DNA of 64,000 nucleotides from Azolla pinnata. Taxonomy: Eukaryota; Streptophyta; Polypodiopsida; Salviniales; Salviniaceae. Shown here one piece after another: positions 19,558-32,800 of the stretch (positions are counted from its first letter, which is position 1; the number at the start of each line of letters is the position of its first letter). Below the pieces are notes generated by a model. The model was given only the letters and a program-made list of their open reading frames with translations, made no database searches and was not told the DNA's origin. The position numbers and the translations under genes were made by a program. The stretch lies in assembly GCA_037176905.1 (NCBI GenBank), contig JBBBWG010006780.1:32090-96089 (forward strand), in the 5' to 3' direction.

Positions 19558-22480
19558 ATGCAGCACGATGAAGTGATATGGCAAATCATCAATCACAGCC
19601 ACTGCAGTTTCAAGGCCAGGTCTGGACCCTTTTGCCTTTCTTACCCCTCTCTCTCTCTCTCTCTCTGCGTGCTTTACTTTGAGATGTTGCTAGTGCGGGT
19701 TGCCGGATCCATGCTACACTAGTGTGGGCTGCCGAATCCATGCTACACTATTTAATGTGAGAACCCCAAAAGGCGAGATCCGAAGCTAACTCATCAATTA
19801 GAACATCCGAGGAATAATCACGTGTATCCATCAAAGCATCATTTTTCCTGATATCCAGAAAGATGGTGAATAACAATATATACTGGAAGTGCTTTTTTCT
19901 CCTCGTTATTGGGAATTCAGGGCTAACCGCTATCTAATTGTTGCGCTGTGCATGAGATGCTTAGAGGCTGATTTGGATTGTGCAACTCTGGAGAGATTAG
20001 TTTGTCACAGATATGTCAAAAATTTATGTTTGGCGCCGGATTTTACACTAATCATATCCTTGAAACACAACGTTCCACTTTCAAATCTGGGATTTCACAC
20101 TGATCTTCGTCCCCAGAACCATGGTATGTCTCGTTGTTTCCGTTGGATCAGGAATTATTTATGGACTTTCTTAGCGTTCACGTTCTATCAGCTCCAAAGA
20201 GTGAGGGTAAAATGCTTGGGTGGGATCATATCGAAGGATTCTTTTATACAATCTTAATTGAGAAGCTGCTTATGCCGTATGTTGTAATGGTTTTTTTTTA
20301 TGTGTTTAGGTATCCTCCTTCTGTTTTAGAGTTATTTTCTGAAATTTTTGGTCTTTTCCATTGTTTTACATGTTTCCATAGCTCAGTTTGCCATTGTTTT
20401 AACGGTTTCTCAATGACACAGAACTCAAACTCAGAACTTCTGCCGAAACGTGTATAATGTGTCTGGTCTCTGCAACCGAAGCTCTTGTCCTCTGGCAAAC
20501 AGTCGTTATGCTACAATCAGGGAGCATGAAGGCTAGTATTTCTGTCCCTTCGATATGTATTTTGTTTCTGTTTCTCTCGTTTTCATTTTTCTTTTATGGA
20601 ATCAGGGGAAGAGTTAGGTTTTACAAAAAAAACTCAAGAGGTATGAAGGTTTTCTGACCAATAAAGGATAACTGAATCTGTGATTGATGAAGGCATGGGT
20701 TTTCAAAAAACGAAGAAAGTTAAAAGTGGGATCTGTAGATTGCTAAAGACTTGGTGTGAAGTTAAGACACATAGTTTTTTATTTAATCTCGATGGATGCA
20801 GAAACAAATTAAGTATATGCTGAAACTAATGGAGCTATTTAGTAAAATGTTTTTCCATCAAGCAATTTTTCTTTACAAACAAGACTTGTTGCACAATTTT
20901 TTCTAGCCTATTAAAGATGATACCTTTATACCAGGGACTCTATACCTGTACATGAAGAGCATTGAGAGGGCCCATACGCCTAAAAACCTCTGGGAAAGAA
21001 TAAAGCTTCCAAGAAACTATGCAAAAGCGTTGGAGATTGTGGATAAATACTTGGTATAGTTTCTTTGTACGCTCTTCTGTTTTCTGTAATCAAGTCGTTC
21101 AGAGTTACTTTACGTTAATCAAGAACATCTCGCAATTTATTTCGTTTTGTGTAGGAGTTCTGGCCGAAGTTCTTAGTTCACAAGAATAAACAACGTCTTA
21201 CCAAGATGACCCAATACCTCATCCGGAAGCGTAAGCTTGCATTGAAAGTGAGGTAAAGCTTTACGTGCCCATTATTTGTTACAGAGAAATGATGCAAAAG
21301 CATTATCCTCTCCACTGCATTGTAGTTCATGAACACTATGTCCTGACCAACAAAACACCAGTCTCTTTTCATTTGTGCCAAGAAACTCCTTAGATTACAA
21401 GTCTGTAAATTGTTACCTGTTATTAAGCAAATACACATTAACAAGCACACATGAAGTTTATGTGCTCCTTAAAGTAGTATATATATAGAAGCTCAACTTG
21501 CCTCGTCAAATTCCTTTTAAGGTTCATTCTTGCTTCTATTGATTGCATGGCGCTGGTCAATTACACTTGTGATTGATAGAGTTTCTTTCACTAAAGGTAA
21601 CTTTACCGCATATTTGCATAGGGAGAAAATTGTGACCATGCCGGCTAAACAAGTTAAAAGAGAAGCCCGACGGGAAGCAAAAGCTGAAGTTGCAGCTGTT
21701 TTAGACAAGGTTATCAAGTTGTTCAGGATTATTTTTTGGCAGTAATCCGTGACATACTGTCCCCTGACAGTCCATCTCTTCCAATGTACTCAGGCAATTG
21801 AAAAGGAGCTTTTGGAAAGGCTGAAAAGTGGAACTTATGGTGATATATATAATTTTCCCGTCGAAGAATACCAGGAAGTACTTGATAAAGAAGAACTAAT
21901 GGACGAAATGGAGGAAGAGGTTCTCTGTTAGCCTTAGCTTGTTTCTATAGAAATTGAAATTTTTTATTGTTTCTATTCAAGTAAACGTTCATCACTTTGC
22001 AAGTGAATTAGTATTTATTCTGTAATAATAGGAAGAGGAGCCAACAGTTGAGTATGTTGAGTATCAGATGGAGGAAGAAGACTTGGAAGACTTTCTTCCT
22101 GGTTATGAGGGGAATACATTTGATGATGAAGATGGTATACAAGTTTATATACAAATGTGGAAAAATGATTAAGGTATTTGATTATCATAGCATGCTCTTA
22201 AATGTTTTCTTTGATTTCAGAACAATCAGAAGGCGAAGGGACAGAGGATGATGTATTGCCAACAAAACGGAGTGCTTCAAAATGGGCCAAGGACAGTCAA
22301 AAAGATTCATCAGTAAAGAGGAGGAAGAAAAAGCCTCATGTAGAGGTAAAATTTTTATTGATCTATAGCTATGCCGTTTTTTTTTTGTTCTTCTTTCTGA
22401 CTGAAAGTCTCGCTCTATTGGATAAAACTCATCAGATTGAGTATGAAGGCGAGCCAAAGAGTCAACAGCAATTATTGTGA
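19558..22480 (+). CDS. MAK16: MAK16 ribosome-biogenesis protein, 9 exons
   Basis: A nuclear/nucleolar factor for 60S subunit (pre-rRNA) assembly. Exons: 19558-19619, 20422-20531, 20935-21053, 21155-21252, 21622-21709, 21794-21919, 22032-22134, 22221-22345, 22436-22480. Phases agree throughout and give 291 aa, the usual size. Landmarks are the start [18 protein letters not shown], the cysteine motif [26 protein letters not shown] (Cys28, 38, 43), [50 protein letters not shown] and [19 protein letters not shown]. The tail is acidic, then basic (VKRRKKKPH). Intron 2 begins with GC rather than GT, because exon 2 must end ...CATGAAG|GC to join exon 3 in frame. A spurious but phase-compatible exon lies in intron 1. 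Confidence 0.95.
20532..20934 (+). other. GC-AG intron (MAK16 intron 2)
   Basis: The donor reads CATGAAG|GCTAGT and the acceptor TATACCAG|GGACTC. A GT donor three bases downstream (GGCTA|GT) would create a TAG stop at the junction with exon 3, so the GC donor is the only in-frame choice nearby. GC-AG introns are about one percent of plant introns and are spliced by the normal U2 machinery. Confidence 0.8.
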
Positions 22481-23470
22481 GATATTGTTCCGGAATATTG
22501 TCAAACATTTGACATGACCCATGTGCCACGTGTGGCTCTCGAGGATATGCTTGGGAGGGCAAGAAATTAAATCGGAGAGAAGCAGATTAAGCTAGGCGAG
22601 AAGTTCCGGCATTTGCTGTGAAAATTTGAGTTCCAAAGTGGATTGTAAAAAAAGGTCAGAGAAGCATGACGGTTTTTTTTGTACCGTGGATGTTTGGAAA
22701 ATATAATCTGTATAACAAGCATTTTGGTCTTGGCAAATTTTTGGGCAGATATTTCTTGGTGTATGTTGTGCCTCCTCTGGATATGGTTTCTATTACCTAA
22801 CCATGCGGAGAGCCCGATTCCTTATTTATATTATCCTTCCTCCATTTGTAGATATAGCCTTTGGTATACAGTCTGTGCTAAGGAGATGAAATATTTTTGA
22901 ACAATCTTTAGTGGTGGCATGTGTCTATTCCGGTAGTTGGCGGTTGATTGCTGGAAGAGCTGATATGGTTTTTACAGTTGCTTGCCGAAAATGTTTTTGG
23001 GGCAATGTTGGTGTCGTGTGTCTATTGTGGTGGTTAACAATTGATCCACCATAGCTGGTTCTGTAACACGCATTTATATACCTCTTTGATCACAACTTGG
23101 CAATATGTATATGGAAACTAAAGATTGAGAAGGTGGTAAGCCCTTGAAGCTATTACTTCTACAACCTCTTTCATTTTCCCCTTGTGAGAGAACACATAAT
23201 CCCCAGTGTTGTTTATGAAGTAGTTCCCAATTGATCTTTAGTGCATGGCCTTGTTAGAGCGAATCCATAACGCAATGCATACATGCCCATGCATGCATGC
23301 ATGGTGATGCAATACCTGCATGCCCATGCATTGCATGCATGCATGGTGATGCCATACCTGCATGCCCATGCATTGCATGCATGCATGGTGATGCAATACA
23401 TGCCCATGTTCATTCACTGATAACAGGGCATTCCACGATTGTGTCTTTGCAGACTGCAAATCTGACGAGG
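22481..23470. other. Intergenic region between MAK16 and the DsbA-like gene
   Basis: AT-rich with no supported gene. About 2.5 copies of a ~53 bp unit at about 23276-23408 (CATGCATGCATGGTGATGC plus CCTGCATGCCCATGCATTG) lie shortly upstream of the next start codon. Confidence 0.7.
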
Positions 23471-25675
23471 ATGTCGGTACGTGTGGATGTGTGGAGTGAT
23501 TTGGCCTGTCCATGGTGCTATGTCGGCAAGGTTCTCTCTCTCTCTCTCTTTCTCTGTGATAAGGTCAGACCTTGCATCTCCTTTGCTTCTTCCATTGTCA
23601 CAAAACCGGTTGGATTTTGTGTGTGTATGCTTTGCCGCAACGGAATTCTACTTGTAAGCGGACGGTGTCTTTGCAGCTGGAGTGTGCGGATTCGTGGGTC
23701 TTCTTCTGCTTTTTTATCTGAATGTGTGTGTGTGTGTGCGGGTGGGGGGGGGGGGGGCATTTTCAACTTCTGGCAGAGATGTGTACAGAACTTATTATAT
23801 GATGGCCGCATCTGGAATGCGTTGGAATCATCACCCCCCTTTGTGGCTTCCTTACTTTGGTTAGGGAGAGGTTCAGAACTGGGAAATGGGTTGTTTCCTT
23901 GAGAAGCATTGGAAAAAATTTCGGGAATCGACCTTGCAATTTTTGGGATAATCTCTTTCAGAAATGTACCTCTTATGTTTGTGCATGCATCCGCGCGAGT
24001 GTGTGTTTGTGCAATTCACAGCCTTTATCAAATGTCATCAAGCAGCTGCTCCTACGAAAATTGAGTTTTTTGTGGTCTACTAACCCAAAGTTCTGATATG
24101 CGTGACTGAATCGGACAATGTGTAGATTCTTGTAGGTGAAATAGAATGATCTATAGTTTTGTAAATGCTGAACTGTCTACTGGAGAAAGATGCTTTGAAA
24201 CTGCCTGTCTTTATTATCTATAAGTATGGTTTGTATGTTTTTCAGACTATCCATGATTATTTTTCTATTTTTTAGGCACGTCTTGATAAGGCCATAGAGA
24301 TATTGCAAACAAATGCTGCAGAACAACCTTGCCAAGTGGCAGTACATTGGTGAGCTCAATCATTCCTGTCTAAACTATTGATGTTAACAAACATTAACAT
24401 AATCTAAAGAATTTGAGTTGAAATACCGATTATAGGGTGAGTAAGTGGAAAAGCAATATCTCTGAGGTCTAGAAGGGAACATCATGAAATGATTGCATCA
24501 TCTCTTTCTGCTTTAAACCCAGACTGGTAGGAAGATAGGTTGCCGGCATGCATAAAAGTAATATAGTGGATATACAAGTTGCTTTAATTTGGTTTAATTA
24601 ATGTATGCAGCTGACATGTGCATATGTATACATGTAGATTGTGTGCATATGTACGTTTACATACTGAAAATAGTTGGGATAGGATTCTAAGAGGCCAAAA
24701 CCTATGAAGTTCTAAAACTGTTTTGTAAGGGCTCTTAGATGTAACTATATCAGAGAAAGGGCTAAAGAGCTAGCACTAGAGGTAGTTGAAATAGGATTCT
24801 AAGAGGGTAAAAAGTACAAAGTGTCGGGCCCATCAATATCATTATATGAGAGCATAACAATTTCTGAGCACCAGTAGTTCTCTGATTTCTCACATCCTCT
24901 ATATCTGTCTGTAATACTATCATAATGAAGAAATTTAGACATTTCTACATGATAATGTGTAGGCATCCGTACATGATTGATCCCAACACAAAGAAGTCGG
25001 GGGAGGAGTATTTGGCTTACAATCAACGTAGGTGGGGCTCTGATGGTTGGACTGTATCATTAAGAAGGTAATATTGAAGACATGGGTAAATGGAGGAAAT
25101 TTTTCTTATGATACCGTGGACAGAAAAGCAACCTTAGGTGCTTTAACTGCATGAAAAAAACTATGTCAGCCTATGGTGTGTTATGCTATTTATGCTTTAT
25201 CCAGTTATCAATATTGTATTTAGATCCGATTTCCAGTGCATGCAAGGATAAGAGAGAGAAGCATGCTTGCCTGAGAGACTTTCAATAAGTTTTTTAAGAT
25301 TTGATCAAGCATTTCATTTCGTCAAAATTGTTTGTGAAGACTGAATAATGTCTGTAAAACTAAGGAGATTAACATCCTCATGTTGTAGATCTGCTGCAAA
25401 GGATGGTCTACGATTCAAAGATTGGAAGTGGTGGCCGAACACCCTTCATGCTCATAGGTGAAGAAGACAAAAACACATGCTGAAGCACGCAATGCCCTTT
25501 ATTAATTATCTTTGCAGCTTCAAACACCTAAAAAAAACTTACGTGCATAAGCACTGATGAATATATATCAATATGGTAATGTTGTGAGTACAGGTTATGA
25601 TTTGCAATCGTTAAGGTTGTGGATTAAGATATTTATTTTGGAAACTCTCTGACTTCTCTAGAAATGAAATGATAA

Positions 25676-25739
<64 letters not shown>

Positions 25740-26414
25740 NNNNNNNNNNTATTTTGGAACCTCCTTGCCTTCTGGAGAAAGAAACGGACAAAGATCCCCC
25801 CCCCCCCCCCCCCCCGCCCCCCTTTTCCCTTTTTCCAGATTAGTACTTCTTGCAGATACTGTTGGAAAAGGTGGAGAAGCAAAGCAGAAGCTCTTGGAGA
25901 TGACTTATGAACAAGGGTTGAACATATCAGATTTGGAGGTTCTATGTTCTGCTGCAGATCAGTTGGGGCTTACTGAAGCAAGGGAATATCTTGTATGTAA
26001 CTTCAAATGCAAAATAATACTACATGTCCATTTTTGTGCATCATTCACATCAAGTTCATTACTGGTGAGATACACAAGTTAGTGCCACATACAAACTCTC
26101 ATGTGATGCTCTTTCCAGATGTCTAATGAGGGGAAAGAAGAGGTGATCAAGCAAGATCGAGATGCCAAGTCTCAAAGGGATATACATTCCGTTCCATTCT
26201 TTATCATTAACAATCGCGACACCTTTTCAGGTGCACAGGTAAAACTTCGGTGTCTGTATAATTATAATGTTAGTGGAAAGCATTTGGTAGATATATCCGC
26301 ATGTGTATTGTGTTGTTTTGAGCGTTTGGAGGAGAATCATGTGCTAATTTTTTTGGTTTGGAACAGGATGTCGCAACCATCGTGAAGATGCTGCAAAAGG
26401 CTGTAAGTAGCTGA
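23471..26414 (+). CDS. DsbA/FrnE-family thioredoxin-fold oxidoreductase, 7 exons
   Basis: A 209-aa protein of the DSBA-like thioredoxin family (FrnE/2-hydroxychromene-2-carboxylate isomerase-like), a predicted disulfide or glutathione-linked oxidoreductase. Exons: 23471-23530, 24276-24349, 24963-25067, 25389-25457, 25839-25992, 26119-26238, 26367-26414, all GT-AG and in phase. The active site is CPWC (Cys13-Cys16) in SDLACPWCYVGK. The helical insertion contains WHPYMIDP and HAHRLVLLAD. The cis-proline loop is SVPFFIINN (Pro180), followed by FSGAQ, the usual C-terminal FrnE signature. There is no transit or signal peptide, so a cytosolic location is likely. Intron 4 contains a 64-base G run next to an assembly gap. 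The substrate is unknown. Confidence 0.93.
25676..25822. repeat. Extreme poly-G tract, assembly gap and poly-C tract in intron 4 of the DsbA-like gene
   Basis: Sixty-four G at 25676-25739 run straight into ten N (25740-25749). After about 45 bp comes a 20-base C run, one G and six more C. The sequence before the G run (from 25634, TATTTTGGAAACTC...) and after the gap (from 25750, TATTTTGGAACCTC...) are diverged direct repeats. The G length is probably a sequencing or gap-filling artefact. Confidence 0.9.
25740..25749. other. Assembly gap of 10 N
   Basis: Ten N directly after the 64-base G run in intron 4 of the DsbA-like gene. Confidence 0.97.
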
Positions 26415-27317
26415 TCGAGGAAATGAAATGGAAAAACCTATTCAGTGCAAGAAAAGCTCTTGGTTTGCTGGAAATATTAAGAAACGGAGCCATTTTAGGT
26501 GACTAGGAGATGACATACAACTCGGCATTTGATATTGTACTGATCTGCTATATATTTCCCTTCAATGCCTTGATCAAAGAAATCTCTTAACACTTCTAGC
26601 TCCCGTGGAATAAGCTGAACTTCCGGAAGGAATTCAAGCACCATCGTTTCTGGACGGGCCCATATACAATATAATTATGTCAAAAGCAGATTCATGCCAT
26701 GGATTGCTTGAAAACCGCAAAACCTTCTTGCAATGTAAAGCAGCTAGCGATCATTCAGCGACATCGCGATGCTTGATCCCAGGAAGATAAATCTGAGTGG
26801 TTCTCTACTTGTGTGTTTCAGAATTGGTGTATTTTTTCTTTTCAAAGTCCAAAAACCGTAAGAGCTGAATGTGATGGATGGATGATACACCACCGGACAT
26901 TGAGACAAACAGGACCCAAAAGCTCATCCTTGATCATAGTCTAGCAAGGATTTTGAGCATATATGAAGCTGAACTACTTAAGTGGTGCACAATTAACCTT
27001 AACCCTAACCCTAACCCCAACCCTAAACCCTAAACCCTAAAACCTAAACCCTAAACACATGGCCGATGCACGGAGCTCTCTGTTTACTATGGAATGCAAA
27101 GCTTGCCATTCCATTTTGCAAATGTGTTGAAAAAGCTCACCAAATCAAGAAGAAAACGGTTTGACAAGAACAGTAGTAGAGGAGAAGTGGACGAGAGGCA
27201 TGTGTAAATGAAATAAAACAGAGGCCACACACAAGATAAGATGTAGAAAACAGAGCAAAAAAAACACTCTGTAGGAAAGGGATCGAGTGGTGCTCAGAGC
27301 AGCAAAGCAACAGAAGC
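26415..27317. other. Intergenic region with a telomere-like tract at 26994-27056
   Basis: No gene is supported. The tract contains three CCCTAACC units, then CCCTAAACC units. The CCCTAA (six-base) units at its left end differ from the seven-base plant unit that dominates elsewhere in the window. Confidence 0.75.
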
Positions 27318-29315
27318 ATGGCGAACCCTGCTGCAGGAGTAACGGCCTCCTTGAGTTATGGCAGCTTCGTTGCTTCCCTCCCTCCTCAACAAAAGCAACG
27401 CTTTCCTTCTTCGCTTTCCTTCCCTTCCTCACAGGTACCTGTTTGTGTGTGTGTTTGTGTGTTGTGTGTTGAATATGATTCACGCTCTGTGATGTATGGA
27501 TGTGATTATGCCTCGATCTCCCCAAGAGATCCATGCTGCCCAAGAAGATCCATGCTGCACAAGAAGATCCATGCTGCACGCAGAGATGATCAAGAAATAG
27601 AGGATGCTGTGCTCTGAAATCGATTCGATGGGCTCCATGTCGTCTTGTAAACACCATTCAGGTTTTAATGCACACAGAGATGATCAACAAATAGGGGATG
27701 CTGTGCTCTGAAATCAATTCAATGGAGTCCATGTCGTCTTGTAAACACCAGCCAGGTCTTAGCAGGCAAGAGAGTGAGCATTGCAAATCAAGCTCGCATA
27801 AAATATTTGGGCTTCTGTCCTGTAGTCGGCCCACAATATGCGAGCTTGATACAGTGTCATGTATGGGAAGAGAAAGAAGACGGTCTGTTTCTATGCGACA
27901 TGGAAAATGCAAAGCGTTAGCAATATTCGAATCGCTTGCACATTCAGCTGACCGAGGATTGCTATGGATTTGATTATCTACAGCAGAAAAAGCCATGAAT
28001 CTGCACATGAACCATAAAGGACCACAATTCTGCACATGGATCGTAATGGACCATGATTCTGCACATGGATCGTAATGGACCATGATTCTGCACATGGATC
28101 ATAATGGACCATGATTGCACACATGAACTATAATGTGAGGATTGCAGTGCACTTGACTGACCACCAGAAAAGAGGGCCATGGTTCTGCACGTGAATTGTA
28201 ATGCATTATAGATGGATTCGGCAAAATGAATAGATTCTTGCCAGTTGAAAAGGGATCACTGGAGTAGAAATTACATGGCACATGTCCCTGATGTGCTAGA
28301 ATCACTATGCAACTGAATCACTGATGTTCTTGACTATTCATTAAGCTTGGGCATATTGTGTGTGATTCACCACAGTGGTGGTTGTAGCCATTCAGCTTCC
28401 TTGGCTTCTGGTGGTTACTTACTGTGAAGAGACATGGGAGCTATGGTAAAGTTTTGAATAATACTAGAACCCATACTAGAAATTTGAAGAACGATTTAAG
28501 ATCAAGAGTATATTAATGTTATCCATTTTAAATGTCGATGGACAAATCCAGTTTCCCAGGTTTTGAAGCTTAAATTTGATGGGCTGATTACCTGTCCTTT
28601 TGTTGTGATAAATCAAGCAGTTGAATCTTCGAGAAAGGAGAATTAGGCCTCTTAACCCAGTGGCAGCATTTCCTTTGCTGGAACTTGCAGCAGAACCTGC
28701 AAATTATGAACCCACCACAACATTCATCGACTTCACTTTAGATCATCAAACTCTAAAGAACATTTGTAAGAACCTTGTCTAGTCAATTCTGTACTGTGAA
28801 GATGTTAATCTACAGGAAATTAATGGCTACTTATAGATTGATTACTGAATGCACAGATTTGGCCTTCACTCTCTTTTTCTGCTGGGGCTGTTGTGTCTTT
28901 GCCTCCATGAATGTGAGTGCAAACCATGATGCATGAAGGAGATGCGTATGATATTTTGGTTGAAATAATCCTGTATCATTATTGGATCTGTACTTACTAT
29001 ACATCAGCATTCTCACACATATAATCTCATATTTTAGGATCCTTTCTATGATGGTGATACATATAGAGGAGCAGGTGGTGATGGAACTGGCAATTGGATC
29101 TACACCCGTGTAGGTGGTTTTACCCTAGCCTAAGTCATTCTTTTGACCCTCAGAAATAATAATAAAAATGAGTTATGCATGTTCTTTAGGAGGATGATGA
29201 GGGTGTGGAGGCGCGAGAGGAGCTATGGCGGGAGGAACTTGCAAGGGAAATTGAAGAGCGAGTTGGAGAAATACGGGAAATCGAGGAATCGAAGAAGGAA
29301 AAGGAGTTAGTTTGA
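27318..29315 (+). CDS. PNSB4: Photosynthetic NDH subcomplex B subunit 4 (PnsB4/NDF6), 5 exons
   Basis: A thylakoid subunit of the chloroplast NADH dehydrogenase-like complex, which drives cyclic electron flow around photosystem I. Exons: 27318-27434, 28621-28765, 28857-28912, 29038-29109, 29190-29315, giving 171 aa (Arabidopsis NDF6 is 174). The N-terminus is Ser/Ala/Pro-rich and basic, as in a plastid transit peptide. One transmembrane helix (about 90-106, AFTLFFCWGCCVFASMN) is followed by the diagnostic DPFYDGDTYRGAGGDGTGNW block and the acidic tail AREELWREELAREIEERVG. Exon 2 may start at 28618 or 28621; both keep frame. Intron 1 is long and repeat-bearing. The stop codon faces that of SWITCH2, 548 bp away. 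Confidence 0.93.
27575..28140. repeat. Two small tandem duplications in PnsB4 intron 1
   Basis: A ~90 bp block (AGAGATGATCAA, GATGCTGTGCTCTGAAATC, CCATGTCGTCTTGTAAACACC) occurs twice between about 27580 and 27760. A ~30 bp unit (GGACCATGATTCTGCACATG, GATCGTAAT) occurs about four to five times at 28010-28135. Confidence 0.85.
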
Positions 29316-29863
29316 ATGGCTGTACCAAGGATACAGTTCCTTTCGAAATAGTACTTTGTATAGATTCTATGGAAAGCTCAGGAAAACCAAAATCTTACAT
29401 GCTTCATGACGTATTGGCTGGTCATTCTTGGAGAGCATGACTTTGTATATTCATACAGACCATAAACTGCAGCATCATTTGTAACTATAAAATGAGCAAA
29501 CGATGATTGCTCCTTTCTGTTAAAAGCTATATGAAAGGATTCACAAGGAGAAAACAAATTACTGTAATTTTGAAGATAAAACAAATTGGGAATCCAAAAG
29601 TGGGAAAAATGCACAAGTTTTCCAAGTAGCAGCTATTTGGCCAACAAAAAAATAAATGAAAAGACACCTGTCAATAAATTTTCTATTAAGAGAATGCTCC
29701 ATGTTGTGAACAATATACAAATCCGTTTGATACAGTTGATGTTTCTTTTGTTGGAGGGGGGTGTACCAATGTAGAGTGAAGCCTCTGCCTAATCCATAAC
29801 ACATATTTCAGGCTTCTTTTTTGTTGGTAGAAGGTGTAGGCATGGTCAGACATACAATACATC

Positions 29864-32800
29864 CTACATTTCCAAAGATGACGTAATTCTGGTGGCTTTT
29901 TTCCTTTGTTTGAAGTTGAATAGCAGCTCCTGTTTTTCTGTTTCCGATGCAGACAACAGCCATCTAGAGAACCGAGTCTTATCCATGTCCTTGAAGTTAG
30001 CTAAGGATGCAAATTGATCCACCTTGTTCATGAGTGTGCCTTTGTCCCCCTTACTTTGATCTGCCTTCATGTTTGTAGCGGGCTTCTTTGTCCGCTCTTT
30101 TACTTCTTTCAAATCTCCGCTTACAACCTGGGCATGGTTCTCCACTGTAGACAAATGAAGCTCTGAAGCTTTCCGATATTCAGACTTCCGGTCAGCCCTG
30201 GGGGGTGCCCCATCACTATTCTTCGCATTTGACATATAATTCACAACTTCCTCATTTCGGTGTGCATATACAACTCCTGCAAAATACATACCGCACATAT
30301 TTTGCACATTAGGTTTTCCTCAGTTTCCTATCATATAAAGAATTAGTGCTGTATTTGCAAGGTTAGATGAAAGGGCCCAGCCGAGATATGGTAGCACTAA
30401 ATTTGCATCTTAATTTCCATTCTTCTAATTTTTTAATCCCAGTCATCGATGAGCTTCCCTGTTGCAAGCGGATACATGGTGCACGGAAATGCTTATGAAT
30501 AAACTAATCAAGGAATCACTCTAACAAATGAACAACTCAAATAGGGGTACCATATACATAAAATAAAACACACCTGCATCTCTTAGGACAAAGGCAACCT
30601 TGTTCTTTTCAGCTACTTGATTCTTACAAGATTCACTGAGCTCCCCAGAACCATCTGTTCCACCCATAGGTTCTGCGTTGCTTCCTTCACAGATCAGCAT
30701 TTTCTTATCATTCCTAGATCTGTAGCCACTGCCAGCATACCTCGAAATTCGTTTGTCATGCTCCTCAATAATCTCACTAGTAAATGCTTCCTCAGATAGA
30801 TCTCTAAACAAATTGCTGATCCCAAAAAGCTCCCCTTTCTGATCCTTGGAGTCCTGCATATTTTTATACGGATTAATAGGTACGTAGTCAGGAAATAGTT
30901 TCTATAAGCAATTCATCATCAATTAGTTCATTCATTGCCATACTTGTACACCCTCAAAGTAGCGCTTTTCCAGATTTCCGGATACTGCAATATTAAAGAG
31001 TTGTTGTTTGTATATCTGCCGGCTGTAAACAAGTTCTTCTAGTGAGCCAGCAGCAAGAAGCCGATACACTATAACATGTCTCCTTTGTCCAAACCGAAAA
31101 GACCGATCCTGTGCTTGTAAGTCTTGACTTGGATTCCAGTTGGGATCAAAGATGACAACTCTATTTGCACTAACTAGATTTAACCCCAAGCCACCAGCTC
31201 TTGTTGAAATAAGAAAAACCTGCGACATAAATATTCTTGAAATCAAAACACTATTTTGAAGCATTTATGCCAATTTCATGGAACCAGTAGAAATTTAATA
31301 CTTGCTTGCTTGGACTTCGGTTGAACTCATCTACCAATGATTGCCGTACGTTCATTGCTGTAGAGCCATCCAGACGAGAAAAACAATAGCCTTTCCTGAT
31401 CAAAAACTTGTCTAATATATCAAGCATCCTGCCAACAACAGGCAGAAACAATAACCACGGATAATAAATCAGATAATAAATCAGGCGGTTTTGACTGTTT
31501 GAAACAGCAAGAAACTATAACCACGGATGCTATGTTCTCTGAACCCAGTTAAAAGGATATGCTGTACAATATTTGCTAGTAGCTACCTAACAGAATAACT
31601 GAAAAGGAGAACCTTGTCACCCTCCTTCAGCCAAAGAGCTAGCAGACGGTCCAATGCCTTCATCTTGCCACAGTGCTGAGAATCACTAAGGCCAAGAAAA
31701 CTCTCATCTTGAGATACACCCCCGATCAGGTTTGCATCTTCTCCAAGGACAAGTTCAGCAAGCATTTGATCTTTCTTCTGCTTCTCCGGATCATCTTTTG
31801 GATTTGGTTTGATGAGCTCCAGATGATTACTCACCTAGATCATGGATCAGACTTAATGGTTATGGGTTCAGAATGATAATGACACATACATAACATTTTT
31901 GTATGCTCACACTACCATACCTGTTGTAACTTCGTCAAGCATGGCAACACCATACAATATGGACAGGAATCACAGCCATTCACACTCTCCTTGTGCAAAT
32001 ATGACCAGATAATTCCATCAGGCACTGTTCGGTAGCAGCACTCAGCATACATAAGAGGACTACCACAAGTGCAAGGTTTATCCTTGCATATTAATGACTG
32101 AAAATCTGGACTTGCAAGCAAACGCTTATAAACCTTGCGTTGCAAAGGACTCATCTCACAAAAGATAACATTATCCTCCTTCCCCATCATTAGGTGACCA
32201 ATGGTGTCATGCTTTTCTCTCCGAAGTAAGTGCTTCTGAAGTACTTTAGCCAGATGTAGCCGTCTCTCAGTAGCAATCTTTACGAATCTCTCCGGTGCAC
32301 TTATTCTCTGACCTTGTTTTATAGGCTCGTCGTAATACTCCTTGAAGTGTTCCCGAGTGCCAAGGCACCCTGGAGCAGCCCAGTCAAAGACATTGAAAAG
32401 ATCCATCATTTTGTTTTGCATTATAGTACCAGTGAGTCCATACCTCCTCCTGGTTCTGATTTTCATACACTCTTTGTATAGTTCAGACTTGTCATTCTTC
32501 AGTCGATGTGCTTCATCAACAACCAAAGAATCCCAATCAATAGCCAACAAGCGGTCGCCATGAATTCGGAAAGTATCAAAACTAGTTAGGACTATCTGCA
32601 GACTTCCCGATTCGAGCTTAGTCAAAACAGAGTCTCTATGGGCACCGTGATAAATGGCAACATCAAACGTTCCCCAAGCGTGAAACTCTTGTTCCCAGTT
32701 CCTCAGAACCGAGGTAGGACATATAATTAGGACTTGTTTTCTGTGCTGTTTCGTTCTCTCCTTTCCCATACTTTGGCTCTTCAAGATAGCAGCTAGGAAG

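Noticed and set aside
19889-20257. Frame first read as MAK16 exon 2
   Set aside because: It fits in phase but lacks the MAK16 cysteine motif, which is found at 20422-20531. Kept only as a possible alternative exon.
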